DNA of 6,245 nucleotides from assembly GCA_030628305.1 (NCBI GenBank), contig DAOVRE010000103.1, positions 1-6,245 of the forward strand. Reading direction: 5' to 3'. The first letter of the stretch is position 1, and the number at the start of each line of letters is the position of its first letter. The DNA comes from Candidatus Heimdallarchaeota archaeon (lineage in GTDB: Archaea > Asgardarchaeota > Heimdallarchaeia > Heimdallarchaeales > Heimdallarchaeaceae). A program made the position numbers and the translations under genes. A model generated the notes under the pieces. The model made no database searches. It had not been told where the DNA came from and saw only the letters and a list, made by a program, of their open reading frames with translations. Below are positions 1 through 5,558 of this stretch, piece after piece.

Positions 1-160
1 CTGAATATGTATAACTGTGAAGGGCAGAGATAAACCCCAAAACCAAAACATCATCTATGTTAAGAAAATCAGAGAATTTCTCACTATGTAAACTTATTCC
101 TTGATCGATTATATGGATTGCATACATTTGATCCTTTAGTGATGAAAGATTAATACTCAT
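1..160 (-). CDS. Longin/roadblock-like small protein, N-terminal part (runs off window)
   Basis: An open frame begins with ATG at 160-158 and stays open for 53 codons to the left edge, so the gene is cut by the window. The peptide starts MSINLSSLKDQMYAIHIIDQ and continues to a conserved-looking stretch, VLVLGFISALHSY. The pattern of a short beta strand (YAIHIIDQGISL), a turn, then an acidic residue pair followed by (L/V)xxGF(I/L)SAL resembles the N-terminus of longin/roadblock-like proteins that are abundant in Asgard and some other archaea, often near small GTPases. The ATG overlaps the end of the upstream nuclease gene by 11 bases, so it is probably the fourth gene of the same operon and is translated by coupling; no Shine-Dalgarno is visible. 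An in-frame ATG at codon 12 is an alternative start. The reading frame is seen directly; the family call is pattern recognition from 53 residues and is moderate. It could instead be an unrelated small alpha/beta protein. Confidence 0.6.
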   Translation of the reverse strand, partial: MSINLSSLKDQMYAIHIIDQGISLHSEKFSDFLNIDDVLVLGFISALHSYTYS

Positions 161-734
161 CTATTAAATAATTACAATTTAGGTTTTTATGATTTTTGCT
201 ATTACGCGTCAGAAAATCCGATATCTTAGATTGTGTATAGAAAGAAATTCCCTGTGACTCCAAGTTTTTTCTAATGAATTTGGGAGATGAACAATAAAAG
301 TGAACATTTCTCTTCCATATTTTACTTAACTCAACATTTTCTATAAAATATGGTTTTTTCCGCCAATTCTTTTTTCTATTCAGAAAAATACCATAATCCT
401 TTGATAGTATCAGATATCCTATGAACACATAATGTTCAAAAATTTGGTTGCTTGATTTCCTTTTTATTTCTCTTAAAATAAGAGCTTGTACGTATTCTTC
501 TAGTTGTAGAATAAATTTTTCTTCTACACTGGGAGTAACGTTTTGATAATGCTTTACCTCAAAAATAAGATAGAATGTTTTTCCCTTATACTCACGTTTA
601 GCCAATACATCTACTCGTTTGTTCCCTATAGATCTTTCTTCCCACACATCAAAACTATTGTCTGATAGAAACTGAGCTATGGAATTTTGAGCTATCTTCC
701 ACTCTGGAAAATTTACTTTTTCTTCAGAGTTCAT
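150..734 (-). CDS. PD-(D/E)XK nuclease-fold protein
   Basis: The product is 194 residues from the ATG at 734. It carries the signature of the PD-(D/E)XK nuclease superfamily, which holds many restriction, repair and defence DNases. After an N-terminal helix (residues 12-27) comes a strand with the metal-binding Asp in RVDVLA (D42), then LIFEVKHY with the E-x-K pair (E59, K61), then a helix with Gln (Q77 in LQLEEYVQA, also Q83) as in the Mrr/RecB-type motif. The fold and active residues are complete, so it is likely an active metal-dependent nuclease; its substrate cannot be read from sequence. The C-terminal half (about 90-194) is basic and matches nothing I recognise. I chose 734 rather than the upstream in-frame ATG at 749 because 734 forms an ATGA overlap with the stop of the TPR gene, the classic coupled junction. 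The downstream longin-like gene overlaps its end by 11 bases. There is no signal peptide or membrane segment, so it should be cytoplasmic. Confidence 0.75.
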   Translation of the reverse strand: MNSEEKVNFPEWKIAQNSIAQFLSDNSFDVWEERSIGNKRVDVLAKREYKGKTFYLIFEVKHYQNVTPSVEEKFILQLEEYVQALILREIKRKSSNQIFEHYVFIGYLILSKDYGIFLNRKKNWRKKPYFIENVELSKIWKRNVHFYCSSPKFIRKNLESQGISFYTQSKISDFLTRNSKNHKNLNCNYLIDEY

Positions 735-2509
735 AGGGTGTTTTCCCATTCTTCAAATTGGGCAGCTGATTTATAATCCTTGTTTTTTAAAGCAATGTCC
801 TTAGCTTTCTGATAGCACTCCTTTGCTTCATTTTTCAATTTTAGTTCTTCGTAAAGAATACCTAAGTTGGCCCAAGAAATAGCTTTCTTTGGTTCAATAT
901 CAATGGTTGTTTGATATGCGTCGATAGCTTCGTCATATCGCTTTAACTCTTTCAATACATTTCCAAGATTATTTAATGCAGCGTGATCATTAGGATTTAA
1001 GGCTAGTACTTTTCTATATGTTTCTTCAGCTTTCTTGAAAAGGTTTAATTCTTGATAGGCAAGACCTAAATTAAATAAAATACGAGGATCAGCAGCATCA
1101 AAAGAGATTACTTTTCTGAACGCTTCACTTGCTCCAAGATAATCTTTAGCTCTCATAAGCAAATCACCTATCTTATTCCATAGAGTAGTTTCATCCCATG
1201 GAAGATAGGAGGATACCATCTTGAGGATTTTTACAAGTCTCTTATCATCGTGTAAAACTGTAAGGATTGAAGTGATTTTTCTTAAGTACTTCTGAACTGA
1301 TTTACCAGACATAAGAAGCTCTTCATATATCCCAATTGCTTCATCAAATTTACCCATTCGTTCATAGACTAGAGCTAGGTTCTCCATTATGTTAGTATTT
1401 TCAGGGAACTTAGAAACACCAATTTGAAGAATTTCTAATGTATTATCATATCTCTTCTTTTGTATAAGACCATCAACAAAATTTAGAATTGCCGCAGCTG
1501 AAGGCATCAACTGTATCTGTTTGATAAAATAATCATATTCTCCTTGTGATTCAATAGTAAAAATCATTCTCCCCGCCAATTCCCAACATCTTTGGTTAGC
1601 AGGATCAATTGTTAAAGCTGTTTTCAAAGACTTTATAGCTTGATCATTCTTATGTTGTGCAAAGAAACATTCAGCGAGCTCGCCCCAATATTCGGGAATC
1701 TCACTTTTGATCTGAATTGCTTTCTTGAAGTATTCTTCTGCTATGATATAATGTTTGCCTTCCAAAGCAGCACTACCAATGAAAAATTGCAGAACATGAC
1801 TATCAGAGAATTTCTGTGAGATGCTTGTAAGCTGAATGAAAGCTTCATCGAAGTTCCCATTTGCTAATTCTTCTTGACCTTTCACAAATTCTTTTATGGA
1901 GTACAAGTCTCTCAGTTCTTGTTCATATTGTTGTTTTAATTCTTTAGATTCTTTAACTTGGCTCCCTAAAGAACGAAGTGAATGATACATGGGATAAGTA
2001 GTTGAAATATTCAAAATCCTGTAAGAATCTGCACTTGAATCAGTTTTTTCATTGGTTGAATACTCAATGAAATTAGGAGGCAAATGAAGATAACATTCCA
2101 TTGCATCTGAATGCATCCCTTTATGGATATAAATTGTCATTAGATTTGTCCAAGCAAAGTGGTTGTTGGAGTCTAGTTTCGCGAGATTTTTGTACAAATC
2201 TAAGGCTAGATCAAATTCCTTCAATTCGGAGAGAAGGTTTGCTAAAATTAGAATTTCATCATTTTTCTCTTTGTATGGAAGAGAAGCAATTTTTTTCTTC
2301 AGCGTTTCCTTAATTACACCAAAGTTATGATTAAAATCATCAATTATATTTCTGTTTTTAAAATCGAACAGACTAGAATTAATATCGCCAGGATGGTAGC
2401 AGGCATAGATTTTATTTGTTGAATGTATGATTTCAGAAGCTATAGTCTCCAATAGGACAGTGGTATTTTCCAACAATTCTTCTAAATTTCTATTCTGTTC
2501 TTGAGTCAT
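731..2509 (-). CDS. TPR-repeat protein (about ten tetratricopeptide repeats)
   Basis: This 592-residue soluble protein is built mostly of tetratricopeptide repeats, 34-residue helix pairs that form a superhelical protein-binding scaffold. Repeats are recognisable at about residues 84-117, 205-236, 237-270, 271-304, 337-370, 371-404, 440-473, 474-507, 508-541 and 542-575. The last four are close to consensus (for example WANLGILYEELKLKNEAKEC), while the earlier ones are degenerate. Residues 1-80 are helical but not TPR, and residues 150-200 form a linker with a charged, coiled-coil-like stretch (KESKELKQQYEQELRDLYS). No enzyme motif, signal peptide or membrane helix is seen. The ATG at 2509 shares its A with the stop of the upstream micro-ORF (TAATG) and has an AGGT Shine-Dalgarno-like motif 8 bases upstream. 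The stop overlaps the nuclease gene (ATGA). TPR proteins commonly assemble or sense partners, so a role as adaptor for the co-encoded nuclease and longin-like protein is plausible but inferred. Confidence 0.9.
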   Translation of the reverse strand: MTQEQNRNLEELLENTTVLLETIASEIIHSTNKIYACYHPGDINSSLFDFKNRNIIDDFNHNFGVIKETLKKKIASLPYKEKNDEILILANLLSELKEFDLALDLYKNLAKLDSNNHFAWTNLMTIYIHKGMHSDAMECYLHLPPNFIEYSTNEKTDSSADSYRILNISTTYPMYHSLRSLGSQVKESKELKQQYEQELRDLYSIKEFVKGQEELANGNFDEAFIQLTSISQKFSDSHVLQFFIGSAALEGKHYIIAEEYFKKAIQIKSEIPEYWGELAECFFAQHKNDQAIKSLKTALTIDPANQRCWELAGRMIFTIESQGEYDYFIKQIQLMPSAAAILNFVDGLIQKKRYDNTLEILQIGVSKFPENTNIMENLALVYERMGKFDEAIGIYEELLMSGKSVQKYLRKITSILTVLHDDKRLVKILKMVSSYLPWDETTLWNKIGDLLMRAKDYLGASEAFRKVISFDAADPRILFNLGLAYQELNLFKKAEETYRKVLALNPNDHAALNNLGNVLKELKRYDEAIDAYQTTIDIEPKKAISWANLGILYEELKLKNEAKECYQKAKDIALKNKDYKSAAQFEEWENTL

Positions 2510-2607
2510 TAAGCTTTACCTGAAACCAGACTTTCTACTGTGACCTCTAAAGCAAGTAAAACTTGCTGAATTAGTTCTGAACCATATTTCGTGAGCTTAA
2601 TTCTCAC
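2509..2607 (-). CDS. Putative micro-ORF, 32 residues, resembling a MarR-type C-terminal tail
   Basis: A short frame starts with GTG at 2607-2605 and ends with TAA at 2511-2509, where the last A is also the first base of the TPR gene's ATG. Its peptide begins VRIKLTKYGSELIQQ and ends VESLVSGKA. The pattern of wing strand, LTxxG, then a long helix ending near LxSG is what the C-terminus of MarR-family winged-helix regulators looks like. The frame stays open without a stop back to about 2657, but no ATG is present and no helix-turn-helix can be found upstream in any frame I read. Two things favour a real gene: a canonical TATA box at 2639-2632 sits about 28 bases before the GTG, right for a leaderless start, and the TAATG junction fits the other overlaps in this operon. 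Against it: only 32 residues, so it may be a decayed regulator remnant or simply the leader of the TPR mRNA. The coding call is tentative. Confidence 0.4.
   Translation of the reverse strand: MRIKLTKYGSELIQQVLLALEVTVESLVSGKA
2518..2521 (-). promoter_or_regulatory. Shine-Dalgarno-like site of the TPR gene
   Basis: On the minus strand, AGGT lies 8 bases before the TPR ATG at 2509 and inside the end of the micro-ORF. It supports the chosen start and internal initiation or reinitiation within a polycistronic mRNA. Four bases alone is weak evidence, but I see no comparable motif before the first genes of the transcripts. Confidence 0.4.
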
Positions 2608-2611
2608 GAAA
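2587..2611. repeat. Perfect 9-bp inverted repeat at the predicted operon start site
   Basis: The arms TTTCGTGAG (2587-2595) and CTCACGAAA (2603-2611) are perfectly complementary around a 7-base spacer. The element covers the position where the minus-strand TATA box would place the transcription start (about 2606-2610), and it includes the GTG of the micro-ORF. It could be a dimeric repressor operator that blocks polymerase. In a leaderless mRNA starting at the GTG it would instead form a five-pair 5' hairpin (GTGAG with CTCAC) that hides the start codon. The symmetry is seen; the regulatory role is inferred. Confidence 0.6.
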
Positions 2612-2631
2612 ATACTTTTGCGAATCTGTTG

Positions 2632-2639
2632 TATATAAA
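2632..2639 (-). promoter_or_regulatory. TATA box of the minus-strand operon
   Basis: Read on the minus strand this is TTTATATA, an essentially ideal archaeal TATA box. Its centre is about 28 bases upstream of the GTG at 2607, the expected distance to a transcription start, so the operon mRNA probably begins at or within a few bases of that GTG. Inverted repeats lie on both sides of it. Confidence 0.6.
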
Positions 2640-2645
2640 CATTTA

Positions 2646-2663
2646 CTTGAATTTCTATTCAAG
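2646..2663. repeat. 7-bp inverted repeat just upstream of the operon TATA box
   Basis: CTTGAAT (2646-2652) and ATTCAAG (2657-2663) are perfect complements separated by four bases. The element lies seven bases beyond the outer edge of the TATA box, over the region where TFB would contact the promoter. It is a candidate operator or activator site for the minus operon; binding by any protein is inferred. Confidence 0.45.
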
Positions 2664-2691
2664 GCTGGTTTAAGTATCAACTATACATATA

Positions 2692-2707
2692 ATGTACATG
2701 AATTCAT
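2692..2707. repeat. Two overlapping perfect palindromes in the divergent promoter region
   Basis: ATGTACAT (2692-2699) and ATGAATTCAT (2698-2707) are each perfectly self-complementary and share two bases. They are followed directly by a TATA-like TATAAAG (2707-2713) on the plus strand, which could be an additional helicase promoter with a leader of roughly 90 bases. In AT-rich DNA short palindromes arise by chance, so a protein-binding role is only a possibility. Confidence 0.3.
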
Positions 2708-2741
2708 ATAAAGTTAAGCAATTGAACAAAAAAATCTAATA

Positions 2742-2778
2742 ATAATGCACTAAATTTGTAGTTTCTTGATTATGCACT
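2742..2778 (+). repeat. Direct repeat pair upstream of the helicase gene
   Basis: ATAATGCACT (2742-2751) and ATTATGCACT (2769-2778) match at 9 of 10 bases with a start-to-start spacing of 27 bp. A weak TATA-like TAAATTT (2751-2757) lies between them. The pair may be a regulatory site for the helicase gene, but only two copies are visible and chance is not excluded. Confidence 0.3.
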
Positions 2779-2793
2779 TTAGCCTTGACAAAG

Positions 2794-2803
2794 ATTTTAA
2801 TAA
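2794..2803 (+). promoter_or_regulatory. TATA-like box for the helicase gene
   Basis: ATTTTAATAA, preceded by the purine-rich ACAAAG that could serve as a BRE, is centred about 31 bases before the ATG at 2830. This would start the mRNA only a few bases ahead of the ATG, giving a near-leaderless transcript and favouring 2830 over the upstream TTG at 2785. An alternative promoter is the TATAAAG at 2707-2713. Confidence 0.4.
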
Positions 2804-2829
2804 GGCACATTGAAAGAAGAAACGAACTT

Positions 2830-4983
2830 ATGAATAATAATAGCTCGGGTAAAGCATTCAAGGTTGAAGATCACTACACTTTTTGTCCCACCTGTGGAAA
2901 AATTCTGGTGATAGACGGAAAATCTAGATGCAAAAAATGTGGTTCATATATCGCCGTAAATGACAGCATAGGAAACGGAGATATTGATTCAGGCCACCTA
3001 CAAGAGGAATTGAAAGAGAGCAAAGTAAGTATTAAAAAGGACATAAGTTCAGCAACTGTGGAATGGGAGAAGTACTTCCCTTATCTAGAGATAAGACCTC
3101 TACAAAAACAGATGATAGAAACGATTTCTGAAAATATGTCAGAAGGCTCTCAAATTATTATTCAAGCTGCAAATGGCGTTGGAAAAACCATCTCTTTATT
3201 ATCAGCTACTTTGCCTATAGCAAAAGAAAAAAAGAAAACAATAGTATATTGTTGTAGAACTCATCAACAAATGAGCAGAGTTGTTGAAGAATTAAAACTA
3301 ATAAAGCAACTCAATCATGTATCGGGTTTAGCACTAAGAGGGAGAAGAGAGTTATGTTTACATCATATTATCAAAAAGTTCTCAGTGGATGCAGCTAATG
3401 CTGCTGACATCTGCAGGTTTCTAAAGAAAGAAGGAAAATGTAAATATTTCACAAACCTTGCAAATAAATCAAAGTCAGAAAGTGCAGATAAAATAGTTCA
3501 AAATAAGGTTTTAGACAGTAAAGAATTAATAGAAATTGGTCAGAATCTAGAAGTATGCCCTTTTGAAATTTCAGTCAGGTCACTTCCTAAAGTAGATGTT
3601 GTTGCAACAAGTTATCAATATGTCTTCAACCCATTCATTAGAAAAATACTCTTAACCAAGCTTGAGAAAGAGCTTTCAAATCTTATAATTATTATAGACG
3701 AAGCACATAATCTTCCTTCAACTGCTGTTGATATAAGTAGTTCAAGTTTGTCAAACTATTCTATTGAGACTGCTTTGTCAGAAGCTATGAAACACAGAGA
3801 AGGAGAAGTTTATGATTTTCTTGAATCTTTTTCAGCTACTTTGATGAATGAAATAAAAAGCATGGACAAAAATCAGGAAATAAGAATTGATTCATCAGAT
3901 TTTCTTCTTACTGTAGAAAGAAGAGCTAATATGACAATTAATATAGAATTAATTCAATCTCTCAACCATCTAGGTGATTTAGTAAAAAATCAGCAAATTA
4001 AACAAAACAAAGCACCTCTATCCTATGCTTCAGCTGTTGCAAATCACCTTAGTGTTTTAGTAGAAACTAAAGAAAAGGTTGAATTCGCTCATTTTCTGAC
4101 TAAAAGTGAATCAAAAACCGGTAACCCAATTCCAAGATTAGTAACACTGTCGTTAGATCCACGAACAATGACAGAAGAAATATTCTCAAAAGCATATTCG
4201 ACAGTTTCTGCATCTGGAACACTTGACCCAATTGAATCATATATGTCTTTAATTGGTTTAAATTCGAATAAGGTTGTACCTTTACTATTACCATCACCAT
4301 ATAAAAATGAAAACCATGTAACTTTAGTAATCGACAAATTATCATCAAAATTGGAAGATAGAACGCCTACAACTTATGCAAGCATGGTAGATATCATTGA
4401 AACAGTTGTAGATTCAACTCCAAAAAACACAGGTATTTTCTGTGCAAGCTATGTAGTAATGGAGAGTCTACTCGATTCGGATCTTGAAAAGAAGTTGTCA
4501 AAACCGTTATTCATAACTCACAAAGGCATGTCTTCTTCAGAAACAGATGATTTAATCAATGCCTTCAAGAAAGAATCTAAGAAAGAGGGTGGAGTCCTAT
4601 TATCTGTACTTGGAGGAAGGTCGTCTGAGGGAAGCGACTATCCCAGTAGCCAAATGCAAAGTGTGATTGTAGTGGGGATACCTTATGCTCGACCAACGCC
4701 TACTGTCAATGCATCTATAGAATATTTGGAAAGCCAATTTCCAACTAAAGGAAGAGAATTTGGGTATAATATTCCTGCATTAACTAGAGCTTCTCAAGCA
4801 GCAGGAAGACCTATTCGTAGCTTAGAGGATTATGCCGTTATCGTACTTCTAGATTACCGATTTGCTCGTCACTATTATAAAAAACACCTCCCCAACTGGT
4901 TAAAAGAGAACTTTCATGTCGTTCAACCAGTAAAAGAAAAAATTTCAGAGAGGTTAAAGAAGTTCTTCGAATTCCATAATTAA
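2830..4983 (+). CDS. XPD/Rad3-family Fe-S DNA helicase with N-terminal zinc ribbon
   Basis: This 717-residue protein is a superfamily 2 ATP-dependent 5'-3' DNA helicase of the XPD/Rad3/DinG group, used in DNA repair in archaea. From the ATG at 2830: a zinc ribbon with CPTCG and CKKCG (Cys 19, 22, 34, 37); Walker A AANGVGKT (113-120); motif Ia around YCCRTHQQMSRVVEEL; four Fe-S cluster cysteines (176, 195, 204, 243, the last in VCPFE); DEAH (290-293) in a strand of isoleucines; motif III SASGTL (460-465); motif V around GGRSSEGSDYP; motif VI QAAGRPIR (656-663). All catalytic and cluster residues are present, so it should be active. The zinc ribbon resembles those of RPB9/TFIIS-type factors and, with its linker, makes the protein longer than typical archaeal XPD. 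Walker A has Asn where many relatives have Thr-Gly. A TTG at 2785 would add 15 residues; I prefer 2830 because the added peptide looks unconserved and a TATA-like box lies inside it. The gene diverges from the TPR/nuclease operon. Confidence 0.93.
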   Translation: MNNNSSGKAFKVEDHYTFCPTCGKILVIDGKSRCKKCGSYIAVNDSIGNGDIDSGHLQEELKESKVSIKKDISSATVEWEKYFPYLEIRPLQKQMIETISENMSEGSQIIIQAANGVGKTISLLSATLPIAKEKKKTIVYCCRTHQQMSRVVEELKLIKQLNHVSGLALRGRRELCLHHIIKKFSVDAANAADICRFLKKEGKCKYFTNLANKSKSESADKIVQNKVLDSKELIEIGQNLEVCPFEISVRSLPKVDVVATSYQYVFNPFIRKILLTKLEKELSNLIIIIDEAHNLPSTAVDISSSSLSNYSIETALSEAMKHREGEVYDFLESFSATLMNEIKSMDKNQEIRIDSSDFLLTVERRANMTINIELIQSLNHLGDLVKNQQIKQNKAPLSYASAVANHLSVLVETKEKVEFAHFLTKSESKTGNPIPRLVTLSLDPRTMTEEIFSKAYSTVSASGTLDPIESYMSLIGLNSNKVVPLLLPSPYKNENHVTLVIDKLSSKLEDRTPTTYASMVDIIETVVDSTPKNTGIFCASYVVMESLLDSDLEKKLSKPLFITHKGMSSSETDDLINAFKKESKKEGGVLLSVLGGRSSEGSDYPSSQMQSVIVVGIPYARPTPTVNASIEYLESQFPTKGREFGYNIPALTRASQAAGRPIRSLEDYAVIVLLDYRFARHYYKKHLPNWLKENFHVVQPVKEKISERLKKFFEFHN

Positions 4984-5010
4984 GAGAATACAATGATTCG
5001 TTAGAAACAA

Positions 5011-5020
5011 TTTTATTTTA
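5011..5020 (+). promoter_or_regulatory. TATA-like box before the small downstream gene
   Basis: TTTTATTTTA, preceded by the A-rich GAAACAA, lies in the 40-base gap after the helicase. Its centre is only 8 bases before the ATG at 5024 but about 24 bases before the in-frame ATG at 5039. If used, it would favour a leaderless start near 5039. The small gene could equally be co-transcribed with the helicase. Confidence 0.3.
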
Positions 5021-5023
5021 AGT

Positions 5024-5494
5024 ATGAAAAGTAATAATATGAAAGTCGTTTTTGAACCTGAAAATAAACAAAAAATCTCAAACCAATTAGAGAAAATTGC
5101 AGAATATTATCAAACATCTGTGTTAGAACAGGATATTGGCGAAGGGAAGTTTGTTTTTGTTAAATCCAATATTAAAATCGTAGAGAAATTTAGAGATCAA
5201 AAAACGTTGATATATGTATGGGGAGCTAAGGATGAAGATATAATTTACCTAAAACAGTTTTTTGGAGAACCTGTTCAAAAAATAGTTGAAAAAATGACAC
5301 CTCTCGCATTTGCTTCTGAATTGAATGAAATCCCTAACGCAGATAAACTAACAAAAGAAGATATTATATCTCTGTTAGATGTTACAGATAGAGATTTAAG
5401 GCAATATTCACGAATGTTAAGGTCAGCAGCAAGAAAATCTTCAGCTTCTGCAGATATAGTAAATGCTTATGAAATTTTAAAGAAAATGCTGTAA
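5024..5494 (+). CDS. Conserved-looking small protein of unknown function
   Basis: I do not recognise this 156-residue protein. Residues 1-80 look alpha/beta, with a helix (KQKISNQLEKIAEYYQ), strands near GKFVFVK and KTLIYVWGA, and a second helix (DEDIIYLKQFFG). Residues 105-156 look all-helical, beginning LTKEDIISLLDVTDRDLRQY and followed by an Arg/Ser-rich turn and a C-terminal helix; this part could be a small DNA- or protein-binding bundle, but no family motif is clear. There is no signal peptide, membrane segment or metal-binding cysteine cluster. It starts 40 bases after the helicase on the same strand and ends in an intrinsic terminator, so it may be the second gene of the helicase transcript. 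An ATG at 5039 is an alternative start, placed about 24 bases after a TATA-like box; the five residues before it are not conserved-looking. Protein-like composition and clean ends make it a likely real gene; function is unknown. Confidence 0.85.
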   Translation: MKSNNMKVVFEPENKQKISNQLEKIAEYYQTSVLEQDIGEGKFVFVKSNIKIVEKFRDQKTLIYVWGAKDEDIIYLKQFFGEPVQKIVEKMTPLAFASELNEIPNADKLTKEDIISLLDVTDRDLRQYSRMLRSAARKSSASADIVNAYEILKKML

Positions 5495-5520
5495 AATAGC
5501 ATTTTATGTTTTTGTTTTTT
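5483..5520 (+). terminator. Intrinsic terminator after the small gene
   Basis: AAAATGCT (5483-5490) pairs perfectly with AGCATTTT (5498-5505) around a 7-base loop and is followed by a T-rich run to 5520 (TTTTTGTTTTTT). The stem includes the last codons and the loop includes the stop codon of the small gene, so the transcript ends right behind translation. Archaeal polymerase terminates on U-runs, with or without a hairpin, so this is a good end point for the helicase/small-gene transcript. Confidence 0.7.
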
Positions 5521-5524
5521 CGAT

Positions 5525-5536
5525 AAATATTTATTA
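5525..5536 (+). promoter_or_regulatory. TATA box of the phospholipase D-like gene
   Basis: AAATATTTATTA is centred about 28 bases before the ATG at 5559, which is the spacing expected for a leaderless archaeal mRNA. No Shine-Dalgarno motif lies before the ATG. It follows the terminator of the preceding gene, so this gene is a separate transcription unit. Confidence 0.55.
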
Positions 5537-5558
5537 AGTGAAAAAATATCATATAATT

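Noticed and set aside
732..749. Start of the nuclease at the ATG at 749
   Set aside because: It would overlap the TPR gene by 19 bases and add a short peptide with no support; the ATG at 734 gives the standard ATGA junction.
2101..2313. Plus-strand open frame of 70 codons
   Set aside because: It lies entirely inside the TPR gene on the opposite strand; its peptide has no domain-like pattern and no promoter or start context supports it.
2785..2829. Start of the helicase at the TTG at 2785
   Set aside because: The extra 15 residues lie before the zinc ribbon, lack a ribosome-binding motif and contain a TATA-like box; it remains a possible alternative.
2608..2829. Missing front half of a MarR-type regulator upstream of the micro-ORF
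   Set aside because: I read the minus-strand frames of this stretch for a helix-turn-helix or an ATG-started frame and found only short frames broken by stops; the stretch is better explained as a divergent promoter region.
4089..4348. Two overlapping minus-strand open frames of 82 codons
   Set aside because: Both are antisense to the conserved helicase core (around motif III), in two frames of the same stretch, and their peptides look like shadow translation.
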